Positions 23,947 to 35,289 of a stretch of DNA of 64,000 nt are shown one piece after another. Source of the stretch: Sandaracinaceae bacterium (GTDB lineage: Bacteria; Myxococcota_A; Polyangia; Polyangiales; Sandaracinaceae); the NCBI GenBank assembly GCA_020633195.1, contig JACKEC010000014.1, forward strand, positions 124,001 through 188,000, given 5' to 3'. Positions within the stretch are counted from its first letter, which is position 1; each line of letters starts with the position of its first letter. The notes beneath the pieces were generated by a model. It worked only from the letters and a program-made list of their open reading frames with translations, was not told the DNA's origin and ran no database searches. A program made the translations under genes and the position numbers.

Positions 23947-24855
23947 ATGTCGCGTCTGCGCACGACCGGGTTCGCGCTCGTCCTCGCCTCGGCGATGGCG
24001 GCGGCGGCCCCGTGCGCGGCGCACGACACGCCCGCGAGCTCGGCGCCGCCCGGGCTCGACAACGTGACCGTGGTCGAGCACCTCGACCAGCGCATCCCCC
24101 TCGACCTCGAGTTCCGCGACCACACGGGGCAGACGGTCGTCCTCCGCGAGCTGCTCTCGGGGGACCGCCCGGTGCTGCTCAACCTCGTCTATCACTCCTG
24201 CACGACCTTCTGCTCCGTGGTCCTCGACGGCGTCGCCGCCTCGCTCAACCAGCAGCAGTGGACGGCGGGCGTCGAGTACGAGGTGCTGACCATCAGCATC
24301 GATCCGCGGGACACCCCCGAGGACGCCGCGCGGGTCCGCGCTCGGATCCTCGGCGCCTACGGCCGAGACGCGGCGCAGCAGGGCTGGCACTTCCTCGTCG
24401 CGCCGCGGACCGTCGACGAGCAGGCGAACCGCGAGGCCTTCGGCGTCTACCCGGAGATCGAGCGCCTCGCCGCCGTGGTGGGCTTCGGCTACGAGTGGAT
24501 GCCGCGCACCGGTCAGTACGCCCACCCGGGCGTGATCATGCTGCTGACGCCCGACGGCCGCGTCGCGCGCTACCTCTACGGCCTCGAGTACGACACGAAC
24601 GACGTCCGCCTCGGGCTGCTCGAGGCGAGCGAAGGCCGGAGCATCACGACCGCCGAGCAGGTGCTCCTCTACTGCTACGCCTACAACGCCAACGCTCAGG
24701 GCTACACCCTCGTGGCGTGGCGGATCATGCGCGTCGGCGGCGCGCTCACCGCCGTGCTGCTCTTCAGCTTCTTGGGATTCCTCTGGTGGCGCGACCGCAA
24801 GCGTCACCTCGCCGTACCGGCCCCCTCGGGGCCACTCGCCAGGGTTGATCGATGA
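23947..24855 (+). CDS. SCO1/SenC copper chaperone for the CuA site
   Basis: A 302-residue protein with a signal peptide (cleavage near CAAHD) and a C-terminal membrane anchor (about residues 258-279), an unusual extra for SCO proteins. The thioredoxin-like domain holds the copper ligands in HSCTTFCSVV (CxxxC) and the third ligand His in YAHPGVIML. SCO proteins deliver copper to CuA of oxidase subunit II, encoded immediately downstream with a four-base overlap, so partner and role agree. Confidence 0.92.
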   Translation: MSRLRTTGFALVLASAMAAAAPCAAHDTPASSAPPGLDNVTVVEHLDQRIPLDLEFRDHTGQTVVLRELLSGDRPVLLNLVYHSCTTFCSVVLDGVAASLNQQQWTAGVEYEVLTISIDPRDTPEDAARVRARILGAYGRDAAQQGWHFLVAPRTVDEQANREAFGVYPEIERLAAVVGFGYEWMPRTGQYAHPGVIMLLTPDGRVARYLYGLEYDTNDVRLGLLEASEGRSITTAEQVLLYCYAYNANAQGYTLVAWRIMRVGGALTAVLLFSFLGFLWWRDRKRHLAVPAPSGPLARVDR

Positions 24856-25934
24856 ACGACCAGACAGGTTACGACGCGACGATCCAGTTGCCCGAGGGTG
24901 CGTCCACGCTGGCTCCCCACGTGGACTCGCTCTACTACGACATCTTCTGGATCAGCGTCGCCTTCTTCGTGGCGATCGTGGGCTGCATGGTGTGGTTCGC
25001 GTATCGCTTCCGGCGCCGCAAGGGCGTCAAGTCCAAGCCCCCGGGGCATCACACCGCGCTCGAGCTCTTCTGGACGTTCTCGCCACTCCTGTTGCTGGCG
25101 TACATGTTCCACCAGGGCTTCGAGGGCTACATGATGATGAACATCCCTCCGGCCAACGCGATCAACATCCGCGCGGAGGCCCGGCAGTGGAGCTGGAGCT
25201 TCCTCTACCCGACCGGGAAGGTGGACGGTGAGCTCACCGTCCCGATCCACCAGCCGGTCCGGATGATCATGAGCTCCCATCCGCGAGGCGTGGACCACCC
25301 GGCGGTGCTGCACTCGTTCTTCGTGCCGGCGCTCCGCGTCAAGCGGGACATCGTCCCGGGCATGTACACGTCGCTGTGGTTCGAGGCGACGCGCCTCGGG
25401 ACGTACGACATCTACTGCGCCGAGTACTGCGGGCTCGATCCCATCCAGGGCGAGCTGACCGACCAGCAGATCCACAACAACGGGAGGCCCCTCGCGAGCG
25501 TGGGGCACTCGGGCATGCTCAGCCGCCTCCACGTCGTGACGATGGAGGAGTACACGAGCTACGCGCGGACGGGACGCCCGGACGAGTTCGAGACCAACGC
25601 CGCTTGGGGCGAGTCGATCTTCAATCAGAACTGCACCGCCTGTCACGTCATCGAGCCGGGTCAGGCCCCGACCGTGGGTCCGAACCTCTCGAACGTGGTG
25701 GGCTACGAGCAACCGCTCGTCGGAGGCACGGGCCGGATGGCCGACCTCGACTACCTGCGCGAGTCGATTCGCGAGCCTCAGGCGGCCATCGTGAACGGCT
25801 TCGAGAACGCCGCGATGCCCTCCTTCGGGTCCCTCCCCGAAGCCAACATCGACGCGCTGATCGCGTACATCGCCTCTCGAAGCGACCGCGGCGCCGACCT
25901 CGTCACGCAGCTCGAAGCGGAGCCCCAGGAGTAG
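24852..25934 (+). CDS. ctaC: Cytochrome c oxidase subunit II fused to cytochrome c (caa3 type)
   Basis: A 360-residue subunit: two membrane helices (about residues 28-50 and 69-88), a periplasmic CuA cupredoxin domain, and a C-terminal class I cytochrome c domain with CTACH (Cys261) and distal Met322 in AAMPSFG. The aromatic path motif ARQWSWSF is present. CuA ligands appear as His154, Cys189, Glu191, Cys193, then His219 and Met222. In standard subunits Cys and His of this loop are four residues apart; here 26, because 22 extra residues (DNA about 25434-25505) sit between CAEYCG and GHSGM. The rest of the fold looks normal. Overlaps SCO by four bases. Confidence 0.94.
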   Translation: MNDQTGYDATIQLPEGASTLAPHVDSLYYDIFWISVAFFVAIVGCMVWFAYRFRRRKGVKSKPPGHHTALELFWTFSPLLLLAYMFHQGFEGYMMMNIPPANAINIRAEARQWSWSFLYPTGKVDGELTVPIHQPVRMIMSSHPRGVDHPAVLHSFFVPALRVKRDIVPGMYTSLWFEATRLGTYDIYCAEYCGLDPIQGELTDQQIHNNGRPLASVGHSGMLSRLHVVTMEEYTSYARTGRPDEFETNAAWGESIFNQNCTACHVIEPGQAPTVGPNLSNVVGYEQPLVGGTGRMADLDYLRESIREPQAAIVNGFENAAMPSFGSLPEANIDALIAYIASRSDRGADLVTQLEAEPQE

Positions 25935-25941
25935 TAGCGGC

Positions 25942-27717
<1,776 letters not shown>

Positions 27718-27719
27718 AC

Positions 27720-28424
27720 ATGGCCAGCGCGCATGACGACTCCCACAAGAAGTGGGGATCCTGGCTGCAGCACCACTTCCAGGAGCCGGTCCAGCAGTTC
27801 GAGACCGCGAAGCTCGGGATGTGGCTCTTCCTCGCGCAGGAGGTGCTGTTCTTCTCGGGGCTCTTCGTCGCCTACGGCGTCTACCGGACCGCGTACCCCG
27901 AGGCCTTCGAGGCTGGCTCGGCGCAGCTGAACCGGATCATCGGCGGCTTCAACACGTGCGTCCTGCTCGTCAGCAGCTTCACGGCCGCGATGGCGGTGCG
28001 CTCGGCGCAGCTCGGCAAGAAGAACCAGGTCTCCCTCAACCTGGTGATCACCATCGTCTGCGCCTTCGCGTTCTTGGTGGTGAAGTACTTCGAGTACTCG
28101 GAGAAGTTCGAGCACGGCCTCCTGCCGGGCAACCACTTCGCCCCGCACATGGCCGAGATCCACAACTGGGTCGAGGGCGCGACCGGGCCGGTCACCGAGA
28201 TGCCCGCGAAGACGCACGTCTTCTTCGGCATCTACTTCTGTCTCACCGGCTTGCACGGCATCCACGTCGCCATCGGCATCGGGGTGCTCATCTGGATCCT
28301 CGCCCGCAACATGCGCGGCGAGTTCTCCAAGGACTACTGGACGCCCGTCGACATCGTCGCCCTGTACTGGCACCTCGTCGACCTCGTCTGGATCTACCTC
28401 TTCCCGCTCCTCTACCTCATCTAG
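27720..28424 (+). CDS. ctaE: Cytochrome c oxidase subunit III
   Basis: A 234-residue polytopic protein (five predicted helices in this length class). Subunit III signatures are present: AKLGMWLFLAQEVLFFSGLF near residue 31, GIYFCLTGLHGIHVAIG, and the closing YWHLVDLVWIYLFPLLYLI. It stabilises the oxidase core and proton uptake. The ATG lies two bases after the stop of subunit I, so translation is coupled. Confidence 0.95.
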   Translation: MASAHDDSHKKWGSWLQHHFQEPVQQFETAKLGMWLFLAQEVLFFSGLFVAYGVYRTAYPEAFEAGSAQLNRIIGGFNTCVLLVSSFTAAMAVRSAQLGKKNQVSLNLVITIVCAFAFLVVKYFEYSEKFEHGLLPGNHFAPHMAEIHNWVEGATGPVTEMPAKTHVFFGIYFCLTGLHGIHVAIGIGVLIWILARNMRGEFSKDYWTPVDIVALYWHLVDLVWIYLFPLLYLI

Positions 28425-28435
28425 GGCGCATCACG

Positions 28436-29260
28436 ATGGCCGACCACCAGCACGATCACCCGGACGATGGCGGAGTTCACGTCCACATCCACTCGTGGAA
28501 GCTCTACGCCGCCATCCTCGGCGCGCTCCTCACCCTGACCGTCGCGACGGTCGCCGTGTCCTACGTCGACGTGGACGGGCTCCTCTCGATGGGCAACGGC
28601 GTCGAGGGCGTCGGCGCGTGGAACCTCGGGATCGCCGTCCTCATCGCGACGGTCAAGGCGGTCCTCGTCGTCCTGTTCTTCATGCACCTGAAGGACGACG
28701 CGCGCTTCAACGGCCTCGTCTTCATCGGGTCGCTGCTCTTCGTCGGCGTGTTCCTCGCGTACACGCTGAACGACACGCACTTCCGCGGCCGCGTCGGCGA
28801 TCGCTACAACGGCGTCGCCGTCGATCCCGACACGGGCCTCCGCGCGCCTGGCGGCATCGCCGGCCCGATCCCCGGCGAGGTGCTCGAGCGCGGCCTCACC
28901 GCGCCCGCCGCGCCCGCCGCCGAGGAGGCCGCTCCGGAGGCCGCCGCGATGCCGGTGCCCGAGGAGGGAGACGAGACCGTCGAGGACATCGCCGCCGACC
29001 TCGCCGGTGAGGACGAGCCGGTGGCCGACGACGCCGAGGGTGACCCCGAGGCGGACCTCGCGGCGCTCGACGCGGAGGCCGCGGCCGCCGACGACGAGCT
29101 CCCCGCCGAGGAGCCTCCGGCCGAGGAAGCTCCCGCCGAGGAGGCCCCCGCGCCCGCGCCGGCTCCCGCCGCGGTCGTGCGCCGCCCGCGTCCCGCGCGT
29201 CCGGCTCCCGAGGCCCCCTCGCAGCCCGAGCCCGAGCCCGAGCCCGAAGCCGCCGAATAG
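28436..29260 (+). CDS. Cytochrome c oxidase subunit IV with long acidic Pro/Ala tail
   Basis: A 274-residue protein. Residues 1-110 are the prokaryotic COX4 module: a His-rich N-terminus (HQHDHPDDGGVHVHIH), and three membrane helices with KAVLVVLFFMHLKDD, the family signature. The remaining ~150 residues are extramembrane and very rich in Ala, Pro, Glu and Asp, ending in Gln-Pro-Glu repeats. Prokaryotic subunit IV is usually about 100-120 residues, so more than half of this protein is extension. It closes the oxidase operon. Confidence 0.88.
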   Translation: MADHQHDHPDDGGVHVHIHSWKLYAAILGALLTLTVATVAVSYVDVDGLLSMGNGVEGVGAWNLGIAVLIATVKAVLVVLFFMHLKDDARFNGLVFIGSLLFVGVFLAYTLNDTHFRGRVGDRYNGVAVDPDTGLRAPGGIAGPIPGEVLERGLTAPAAPAAEEAAPEAAAMPVPEEGDETVEDIAADLAGEDEPVADDAEGDPEADLAALDAEAAAADDELPAEEPPAEEAPAEEAPAPAPAPAAVVRRPRPARPAPEAPSQPEPEPEPEAAE

Positions 29261-29262
29261 GC

Positions 29263-30081
29263 ATGCGGGGATCCCGCCCGAAGGCCGGCCCGGCGACGCT
29301 CGCGTTCGCCGCGTCGGCCTTCTTCGTCTCGGTCGGCGCCGCCGGGTGCTCGTGCGAGGGGACGCGCACGCCGCTCGCCGCGGTGCCCGAGATCCCGTAC
29401 CCCGTCGAGGGCGACGGCGAGCTCGAGCTCGAGCGGACCCTGCGCAGCGGGCCGGACATGGCGGGGCCCGACATCGTCGAGCGCTTCGAGATCCGTCGGG
29501 CGGGCGACTTCCGCATCGTCCGCACGCGACAGGAGTGGCCGCTCGGCACCGCGGACCTCGACGTGGTCTACGACGGCGAGGGCATGCCGGTCCGCGTGTG
29601 GCGTCGCACCACGATGCCCGCGGCGGGCGATCCGATCGGACACCGCGACGTGCGCGTCTACGGGATCGGCGGCCCCGAGGTGCTCATCGCTCGCCGGGCA
29701 CCCGACGGATCCCGAGAGGGTGTCAGCCTTCGCGGAGAGCGCCCACGCGCGGTCATCGGGCCGGGCCGAGGGATGCTGACCGCGTGGATCCAGCGCGCGC
29801 ACCTCGAGGTGGGCGGCCGGCTCCGGGAGCCGGTGCTCGACGTCCGCGAGTCGCTCGCGCTGATCCGCGACGTCACCCTGCAGCGCGAGCAGCCCCGCCA
29901 GGTCGCCGGGCTCGGCCAGGTCCGTGTCTACACGATTTACGGTCGAGAGCCCGTGTTCACCGATGAGCACGACGTCGTGATCGGAGACCTCATGGGGATG
30001 CGGGAGGCCTCGGCGGTGCCCGGGCCCGTCCCGGATCCAGCGCCCGATCCCGGCCCCTTCGATCCGCGCGAGGCCCCGTAG
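29263..30081 (+). CDS. Hypothetical lipoprotein
   Basis: A 272-residue protein with a lipoprotein-type leader ending in SVGAAGC, with Cys29 followed by SCEG. The mature part is beta-rich and highly charged (ELELERTLRSG, FRIVRTRQEWPLG, RRAPDGSREG) and ends in a Pro/Asp-rich tail. No recognised family or catalytic motif. It begins two bases after the subunit IV stop and so may be read through from the oxidase operon, or may start the next gene group. Confidence 0.65.
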   Translation: MRGSRPKAGPATLAFAASAFFVSVGAAGCSCEGTRTPLAAVPEIPYPVEGDGELELERTLRSGPDMAGPDIVERFEIRRAGDFRIVRTRQEWPLGTADLDVVYDGEGMPVRVWRRTTMPAAGDPIGHRDVRVYGIGGPEVLIARRAPDGSREGVSLRGERPRAVIGPGRGMLTAWIQRAHLEVGGRLREPVLDVRESLALIRDVTLQREQPRQVAGLGQVRVYTIYGREPVFTDEHDVVIGDLMGMREASAVPGPVPDPAPDPGPFDPREAP

Positions 30082-30133
30082 CGCGGCGCCGCGGTTGCCC
30101 CGTCGGGGTGGGGCTGCCACCCTCCGGGCGCCG

Positions 30134-30370
30134 ATGCGTTGGCTGGTCCTGACCGCGCTGCTCACCGCGCTCCCCGCCGCCGCCTTCGCGCAGGACGAAG
30201 ACGCGGGCGCGGTCACCGTCGAGGTCCACACCGAGCGCCCGCCGGCCGGATCGATGCGGCGTGGCCTCGTGCCGGCGCCGGGCTGGGTCCTCTACCTCGG
30301 CGGCGGCCTCCTCGTCGTCGCCGCCGGCGGCGGGCTCGCGTGGCGGCTGGCTCGAGCGAGACGGAAGTGA
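30134..30370 (+). CDS. Small single-pass membrane protein
   Basis: A 78-residue protein: signal peptide (cleavage near AFA-QDED), an acidic segment, then one membrane helix (about residues 51-70, GWVLYLGGGLLVVAAGGGLA) and a basic end RLARARRK. The ATG at 30134 is chosen because it opens the signal peptide; upstream codons in frame read as a non-signal sequence. The stop overlaps the GTG of the flippase-like gene. No family recognised. Confidence 0.6.
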   Translation: MRWLVLTALLTALPAAAFAQDEDAGAVTVEVHTERPPAGSMRRGLVPAPGWVLYLGGGLLVVAAGGGLAWRLARARRK

Positions 30371-31356
30371 CCGAGGCCGAAGACGTCGAGAAGGCGCGCG
30401 CCGCGACCTCGGGGCTCGTCCGCAAGGTCCTGATCGGGACGCTCCTGGGCGGCCTCGTCTTCGTGGCGCTCGGGCTCTACGGCGACCTGCGCACCCTGCG
30501 CGCGAGCCTCGTCGAGCTCGACTGGCGCTACTTCCTCGCCGCGCTCGGCCTCGCGACGGCGAACTACGGGCTGCGCTACCTGCGGTGGCAGTCCTACCTG
30601 CGCCGCATCGACGTCCACGTCCCGCACCGCGAGAGCGCGCTCGTCTTCCTGAGCGGCTTCGTCATGAGCGTCACGCCGGGCAAGCTCGGCGAGGTCTTCA
30701 AGTCGCTGCTGCTCTACGAGTCCCGCGGCGTCTCCATCGCGCGGACCGCGCCCGTCGTCTTCGCCGAGCGCCTCACCGATCTCGTCGCGCTCGTGATCCT
30801 CACCGCGCTCGGGAGCCTCTCGTTCCCCCAAGGTGTCCCCATCGCCGTCGGCGGCGCCGCCCTCGCGGGCTTCTTCCTCCTCGCGAGCGCGTGGCGTCCC
30901 TTCGGCGAGCTGCTCCTGCGCGTCGCCGGGCGGCTCCCCCTCGTGAGCCGCCTCGCGCCGCGGCTGCGCGAGGCCTACGAGAGCCTCTACGTCCTCACCC
31001 GGCCCGCGCCGCTCGTCACCGCGACCGCGCTCGCGACGGTGAGCTGGGGCCTCGAGTGCGTCGCGCTGTGGCTCCTGCTGGGCGCGCTGCCCGGCGGCGG
31101 GCTCACCTGGGACGCGTCCTTCTTCGCCTACTCCGCGAGCACCATCGCCGGCGCGCTCGCGATGATGCCCGGCGGCCTCGGCGTCACCGAGGCGGGGATG
31201 ACGGGCTTGATCCAGGCGCTCTCGGGGGGCGCCATCGAGGCCACCGCGGCGAGCGCGGCCACCATCCTCACCCGCCTCGCCACGCTGTGGTGGGCGGTCG
31301 TCGTCGGGGCGATCGCGCTGGCCATCCTCCGCCGCCTCCGAGCCCGAGAACGCTGA
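30367..31356 (+). CDS. Lysylphosphatidylglycerol synthase-type flippase-domain protein
   Basis: A 329-residue polytopic protein of the UPF0104 / LPG synthase transmembrane family. Signatures are VMSVTPGKLGEVFKSLLLYE, ERLTDLVAL and the late MMPGGLGVTEAGMTGL motif. The family moves or flips lipids, in the LPG synthase case lysyl-phosphatidylglycerol, but the aminoacyltransferase domain is absent here. It uses a GTG start overlapping the previous stop. A gene for PgsA follows two genes downstream, so a role with phosphatidylglycerol is a reasonable inference. Confidence 0.8.
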   Translation: MTEAEDVEKARAATSGLVRKVLIGTLLGGLVFVALGLYGDLRTLRASLVELDWRYFLAALGLATANYGLRYLRWQSYLRRIDVHVPHRESALVFLSGFVMSVTPGKLGEVFKSLLLYESRGVSIARTAPVVFAERLTDLVALVILTALGSLSFPQGVPIAVGGAALAGFFLLASAWRPFGELLLRVAGRLPLVSRLAPRLREAYESLYVLTRPAPLVTATALATVSWGLECVALWLLLGALPGGGLTWDASFFAYSASTIAGALAMMPGGLGVTEAGMTGLIQALSGGAIEATAASAATILTRLATLWWAVVVGAIALAILRRLRARER

Positions 31357-31412
31357 GCGCGGCCCGGGGTCCGCTTGGACACACCGGTCAAGCGGGCTAC
31401 GCTCGCGCGGCC

Positions 31413-32771
31413 ATGCGGGATGGGGTGCGATCCGGGCGACGGCGCCTTCTCCAGCGGAGCGACGAGCCCCCCGCCAACGAGGATTTCCTCTTCCACCTCT
31501 CGAGGGGGAGCGAAATGCTCATGCACAACCGCGTGGTCGAGGCCAAGGAGGAGCTCGAGCGCGCGCTCGGGTTCCAGCCACGCGACGCGCAGAGCCAGGA
31601 CCTCCTCGCCGGCGTCTACTTCCGCCTCGGCGTCTACCCGACCGCGATCCGCCTGTGGCGAAGCCTCCTCGAGGACTTCCCGGACGACTCGATCCTGCAC
31701 GTGAACCTCGGCCTCGCGCTCCTCAAGACGGGCCAGCCGAGCGAGGCGCGCGATCACCTCGTCCGCGCCCTCGAGCTCGACCCCGACCACGAGCGCGCCT
31801 GGGGCTACCTCGGGCTCGTGCAGTGGCGCCTCGGCAAGCTCGACCTCGCGCGAGAGTCCTTCCTCCGCGGCGGTCAGCTCACCATGGCCCGCCGCATGGA
31901 GGAGCAGTCCAGCGCCGGCACCACGCCCGCGCCCCGCGTGCACGCGCCCCCCGAGGAGCTGCCCGCCGGCATCGAGGCCGCGCAGGTGAGCGCGATGCGG
32001 GACGCGGCGAGCGCGGCGGCCGACGAGCTCTCCGGCGAGGTGAGCCTCTCCGTCGAGCAGGAGCTGCCCAAGGGGCGGTCGAGCGGCCACTGGACCCTCG
32101 TCGAGACGGGGGCCGATCCCGTCCCCGGCGCCCGCGTGACCCGCGCGAGCCAGGCGCCGCCGCCCCCGAGCGTCGGGAGCGTCGCCGAGCGATGGGCGGT
32201 GGAGCTGCCCGCCGACACCCCGCTCGCGCTCGGCGCGGAGGGCGAGCTCCTCGTGTCGTCGCACGGCGGCGTCCACGGTCGACTCAAGGGCTTGCGGGCG
32301 GTCCGCGGTCGGCTCGATACCGAGCCCGTGCAGCGGCGCTATCGCGGCCGCGCCTCCGAGGAGGCGCTCGGGGGCGACGAGGACCCCATCCTCCGATGGC
32401 AGGGGCCGGTCGCCGCGGTGCTCCGGCCGCACCAGGGCCGCTTCGTCGCGGTCGGCGTCGACGACTCGCTCCTCTACGTCCGCGAGGAGCAGGTCCAGGC
32501 CTTCGACGACCGCGTCGGCTTCGAGAGCGGCCGCCTCCCGCTCGGCGGCAAGCCGGCGATGCTCCTCTCCTTCCACGGTCGAGGCGTCGTCGTGCTACGC
32601 CTCCCGTGCGCTCCCACCGGGCTCGAGGTTCGCGCGGGCGAAGAGGTGCGCGTGGATCCCGAGGCGCTCGTCGGCTGGACGGGTCGCCTCTTCCCGAGCG
32701 AGGTCCGCGAGCCCTCGCCCACCACGACCTCCCTGGCCTTCAAGGGACAAGGCATCTTGCTCGTCACATGA
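31413..32771 (+). CDS. TPR and AIM24-domain protein
   Basis: A 452-residue cytosolic protein. Residues about 25-160 form three to four tetratricopeptide repeats (AKEELERALGFQPRDAQSQ, EARDHLVRALELDPDHERAW, GKLDLARESF). A Pro/Ala/Ser-rich linker follows. Residues about 255-450 form the AIM24/TRAP-like beta fold, with LLSFHGRGVVVLR and ELLVSSHGGVHGRLKGLRAV typical of that family. Function of AIM24 proteins in bacteria is poorly known. The ATG at 31413 opens the protein; the frame upstream overlaps the flippase gene. It ends in an ATGA overlap with pgsA. Confidence 0.78.
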   Translation: MRDGVRSGRRRLLQRSDEPPANEDFLFHLSRGSEMLMHNRVVEAKEELERALGFQPRDAQSQDLLAGVYFRLGVYPTAIRLWRSLLEDFPDDSILHVNLGLALLKTGQPSEARDHLVRALELDPDHERAWGYLGLVQWRLGKLDLARESFLRGGQLTMARRMEEQSSAGTTPAPRVHAPPEELPAGIEAAQVSAMRDAASAAADELSGEVSLSVEQELPKGRSSGHWTLVETGADPVPGARVTRASQAPPPPSVGSVAERWAVELPADTPLALGAEGELLVSSHGGVHGRLKGLRAVRGRLDTEPVQRRYRGRASEEALGGDEDPILRWQGPVAAVLRPHQGRFVAVGVDDSLLYVREEQVQAFDDRVGFESGRLPLGGKPAMLLSFHGRGVVVLRLPCAPTGLEVRAGEEVRVDPEALVGWTGRLFPSEVREPSPTTTSLAFKGQGILLVT

Positions 32772-33420
32772 GCGCCGATCCCAAACCACGCAGGCGGAGC
32801 ATTCGCGAGGACGCGATCAACCTCCCGAACCTGCTCACCTTCGCGCGCATCGCGCTGATCCCGGCGATCCTCTACCTCATCGCGATCGGCACGCCGCAGG
32901 CCCGCTTCTGGGCGGTCAACGTCTACACCGTCACCGCCGTCACCGACTTCCTCGACGGATGGCTCGCGCGCCGTCAGGGCCTCGTCAGCGTCCTCGGGAA
33001 GTTCCTCGATCCGCTGGCCGACAAGCTGCTCGTGATGGCGGTGCTCGTCTACATGGTCGCGCTCGGGGACGTCCCGTGGCTCGCGGTCGTGCTGCTGCTG
33101 TCGCGCGAGCTCTCGATCACCTCCCTGCGCGTCATCGCGATGACCGAGGGCGTCGTCATCGCGGCGGGCCGCGGCGGCAAGGACAAGACGGCCTTCCAGA
33201 TGGTCGCGATCATGTTCCTGATCGTTCACCACCCCTACGAGCTCTACTTCGGCTTCGGGGCGCACTTCTGGGTCGACTTCAACATGGTCGGCCTCGTGCT
33301 CCTCTACCTCAGCATCCTGATCGCGTTCACGAGCGCCACCGAGTACGTGAAGCTCTTCGTCGAGGCGGTGGAGAAGAAGGAAGAGCGCCTGGCCGCCGAG
33401 GAAGAACGGAGCGCGCGCAA

Positions 33421-33424
<4 letters not shown>
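32768..33424 (+). CDS. pgsA: CDP-diacylglycerol-glycerol-3-phosphate 3-phosphatidyltransferase
   Basis: A 218-residue polytopic enzyme that makes phosphatidylglycerol phosphate, the first committed step to phosphatidylglycerol and cardiolipin. The CDP-alcohol phosphotransferase motif D-x2-DGxxAR-x8-Gx3Dx3D is visible as DFLDGWLARRQG then GKFLDPLADK. RGGKDKTAFQM is the family's second conserved block. ATG overlaps the preceding stop; the C-terminus is highly charged (EKKEERLAAEEERSARK). Its stop overlaps the GTG of the next gene. Confidence 0.95.
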
Positions 33425-34248
<824 letters not shown>

Positions 34249-34264
34249 CTCGAGGTCTGTCGAC

Positions 34265-34349
34265 AAATCGCCTCCGGCGATTTCTCTCCGGCGAGGGGCA
34301 AGCCCCTCGCGCTCCCCACTGAGATCCTCCGACGCTTCGCGTCGTCGGA
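34265..34349. repeat. Three consecutive hairpins between convergent genes
   Basis: Perfect inverted repeats occur at 34265-34272 with 34276-34283, at 34291-34299 with 34302-34310, and at 34328-34333 with 34344-34349 (an inner stem at 34331-34343). They lie in the 102-base gap between two convergent stops, so they could act as a bidirectional terminator. The second hairpin and the CTCGCGCTCCC that follows resemble the core of the repeats at 52.8 kb, 53.1 kb and 59.8 kb, suggesting one family. Confidence 0.6.
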
Positions 34350-34350
34350 C

Positions 34351-35289
34351 TCAGGACCTCGCGTGGCGGACGCGCGGGTCGAGCGCGCCGACCGCGACGT
34401 CGGCGAGCCCGTTCCCGAACTGCACCGACACGGCGGTGATCACGACCACGCCCATGATCACCGGCACGTCGAGGCTGGTGATCGACTCGATGACGAGCCG
34501 ACCCATGCCGGGCCAGGCGAAGATGTGCTCGGTGATGATCGCGCCGGCGACGAGGAACGGCAGCCGCAGCCCGAGCAGCGTCACGATGGGCAGCAGCGCG
34601 TTGCGCGCCGCGTGGCCGAGCACGACGCGGGCCGGGTGGAGCCCCTTGGCGCGCGCGGTCCGCACGTAGTCGGCGCCGAGGGTGTCGATCATCTCGGAGC
34701 GCATGATCCGCGCGAACGTCGACGAGCCGATGATCGCCATCGTCAGCGCGGGCAGGAGCGCGTGCCAGACGTGGTCGCCGAAGTCGACGCCGTAGCCGCC
34801 AATCGGGAACCACCCGAGCAGGAACGCGAACACGAGCAGGAAGATCGGCCCGCTCACGAAGTTCGGGACGCTGATCCCGAGGAACGCCATCCCCATGAAG
34901 CCGGTGTCGAACCACGTGTTGCGACGCAGCGCCGCGAGGATCCCGAGCGTGAGCCCGAACAGCAGCTCGAAGCCCATCGCCATCCCCATCAAGAGGACGG
35001 TCCGCGGGAGGCGATCCCAGATCACCGTGGCCACGGGCTGGTTGTCCCGGAACGAGCGGCCGAGGTCGCCCTGCACCGCCGCGCCGAGGTAGCGGCCGAA
35101 CTGGACCAGCGGCGGCTGATCGAGGCCGTGCGTTCGGCGGAAGTCCTCGAGGCTCTCCGCGCTCGCGTTGGGCCCGAGCGTCGCGAGCGCGGGGTCGCCG
35201 ATGCCGTTGGCGAGGAAGAAGATGAACGTGGTCGCGGCCAGGACGATCAAGAGGCCCGCGCTCACGCGCTTGATGACGAGCTCGATCAC
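34351..35289 (-). CDS. Peptide ABC transporter permease (DppB-like)
   Basis: A 312-residue inner-membrane permease with six helices. The N-terminal VIKRVSAGLLIVLAATTFIF matches the first DppB/OppB helix. The EAA loop (DYVRTARAKGLHPARVVLGHA) couples to ATPases, and EHIFAWPGMGRLV is the family's late motif. The GTG start at 35289 overlaps the stop of the substrate-binding-protein gene. No ATPase gene lies nearby. Confidence 0.92.
   Translation of the reverse strand: MIELVIKRVSAGLLIVLAATTFIFFLANGIGDPALATLGPNASAESLEDFRRTHGLDQPPLVQFGRYLGAAVQGDLGRSFRDNQPVATVIWDRLPRTVLLMGMAMGFELLFGLTLGILAALRRNTWFDTGFMGMAFLGISVPNFVSGPIFLLVFAFLLGWFPIGGYGVDFGDHVWHALLPALTMAIIGSSTFARIMRSEMIDTLGADYVRTARAKGLHPARVVLGHAARNALLPIVTLLGLRLPFLVAGAIITEHIFAWPGMGRLVIESITSLDVPVIMGVVVITAVSVQFGNGLADVAVGALDPRVRHARS

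Noticed and set aside
34249..34350. A small RNA gene from the hairpin-rich gap
   Set aside because: The hairpins lie between convergent stops and fit terminators or the repeat family; there is no promoter and no known RNA pattern.
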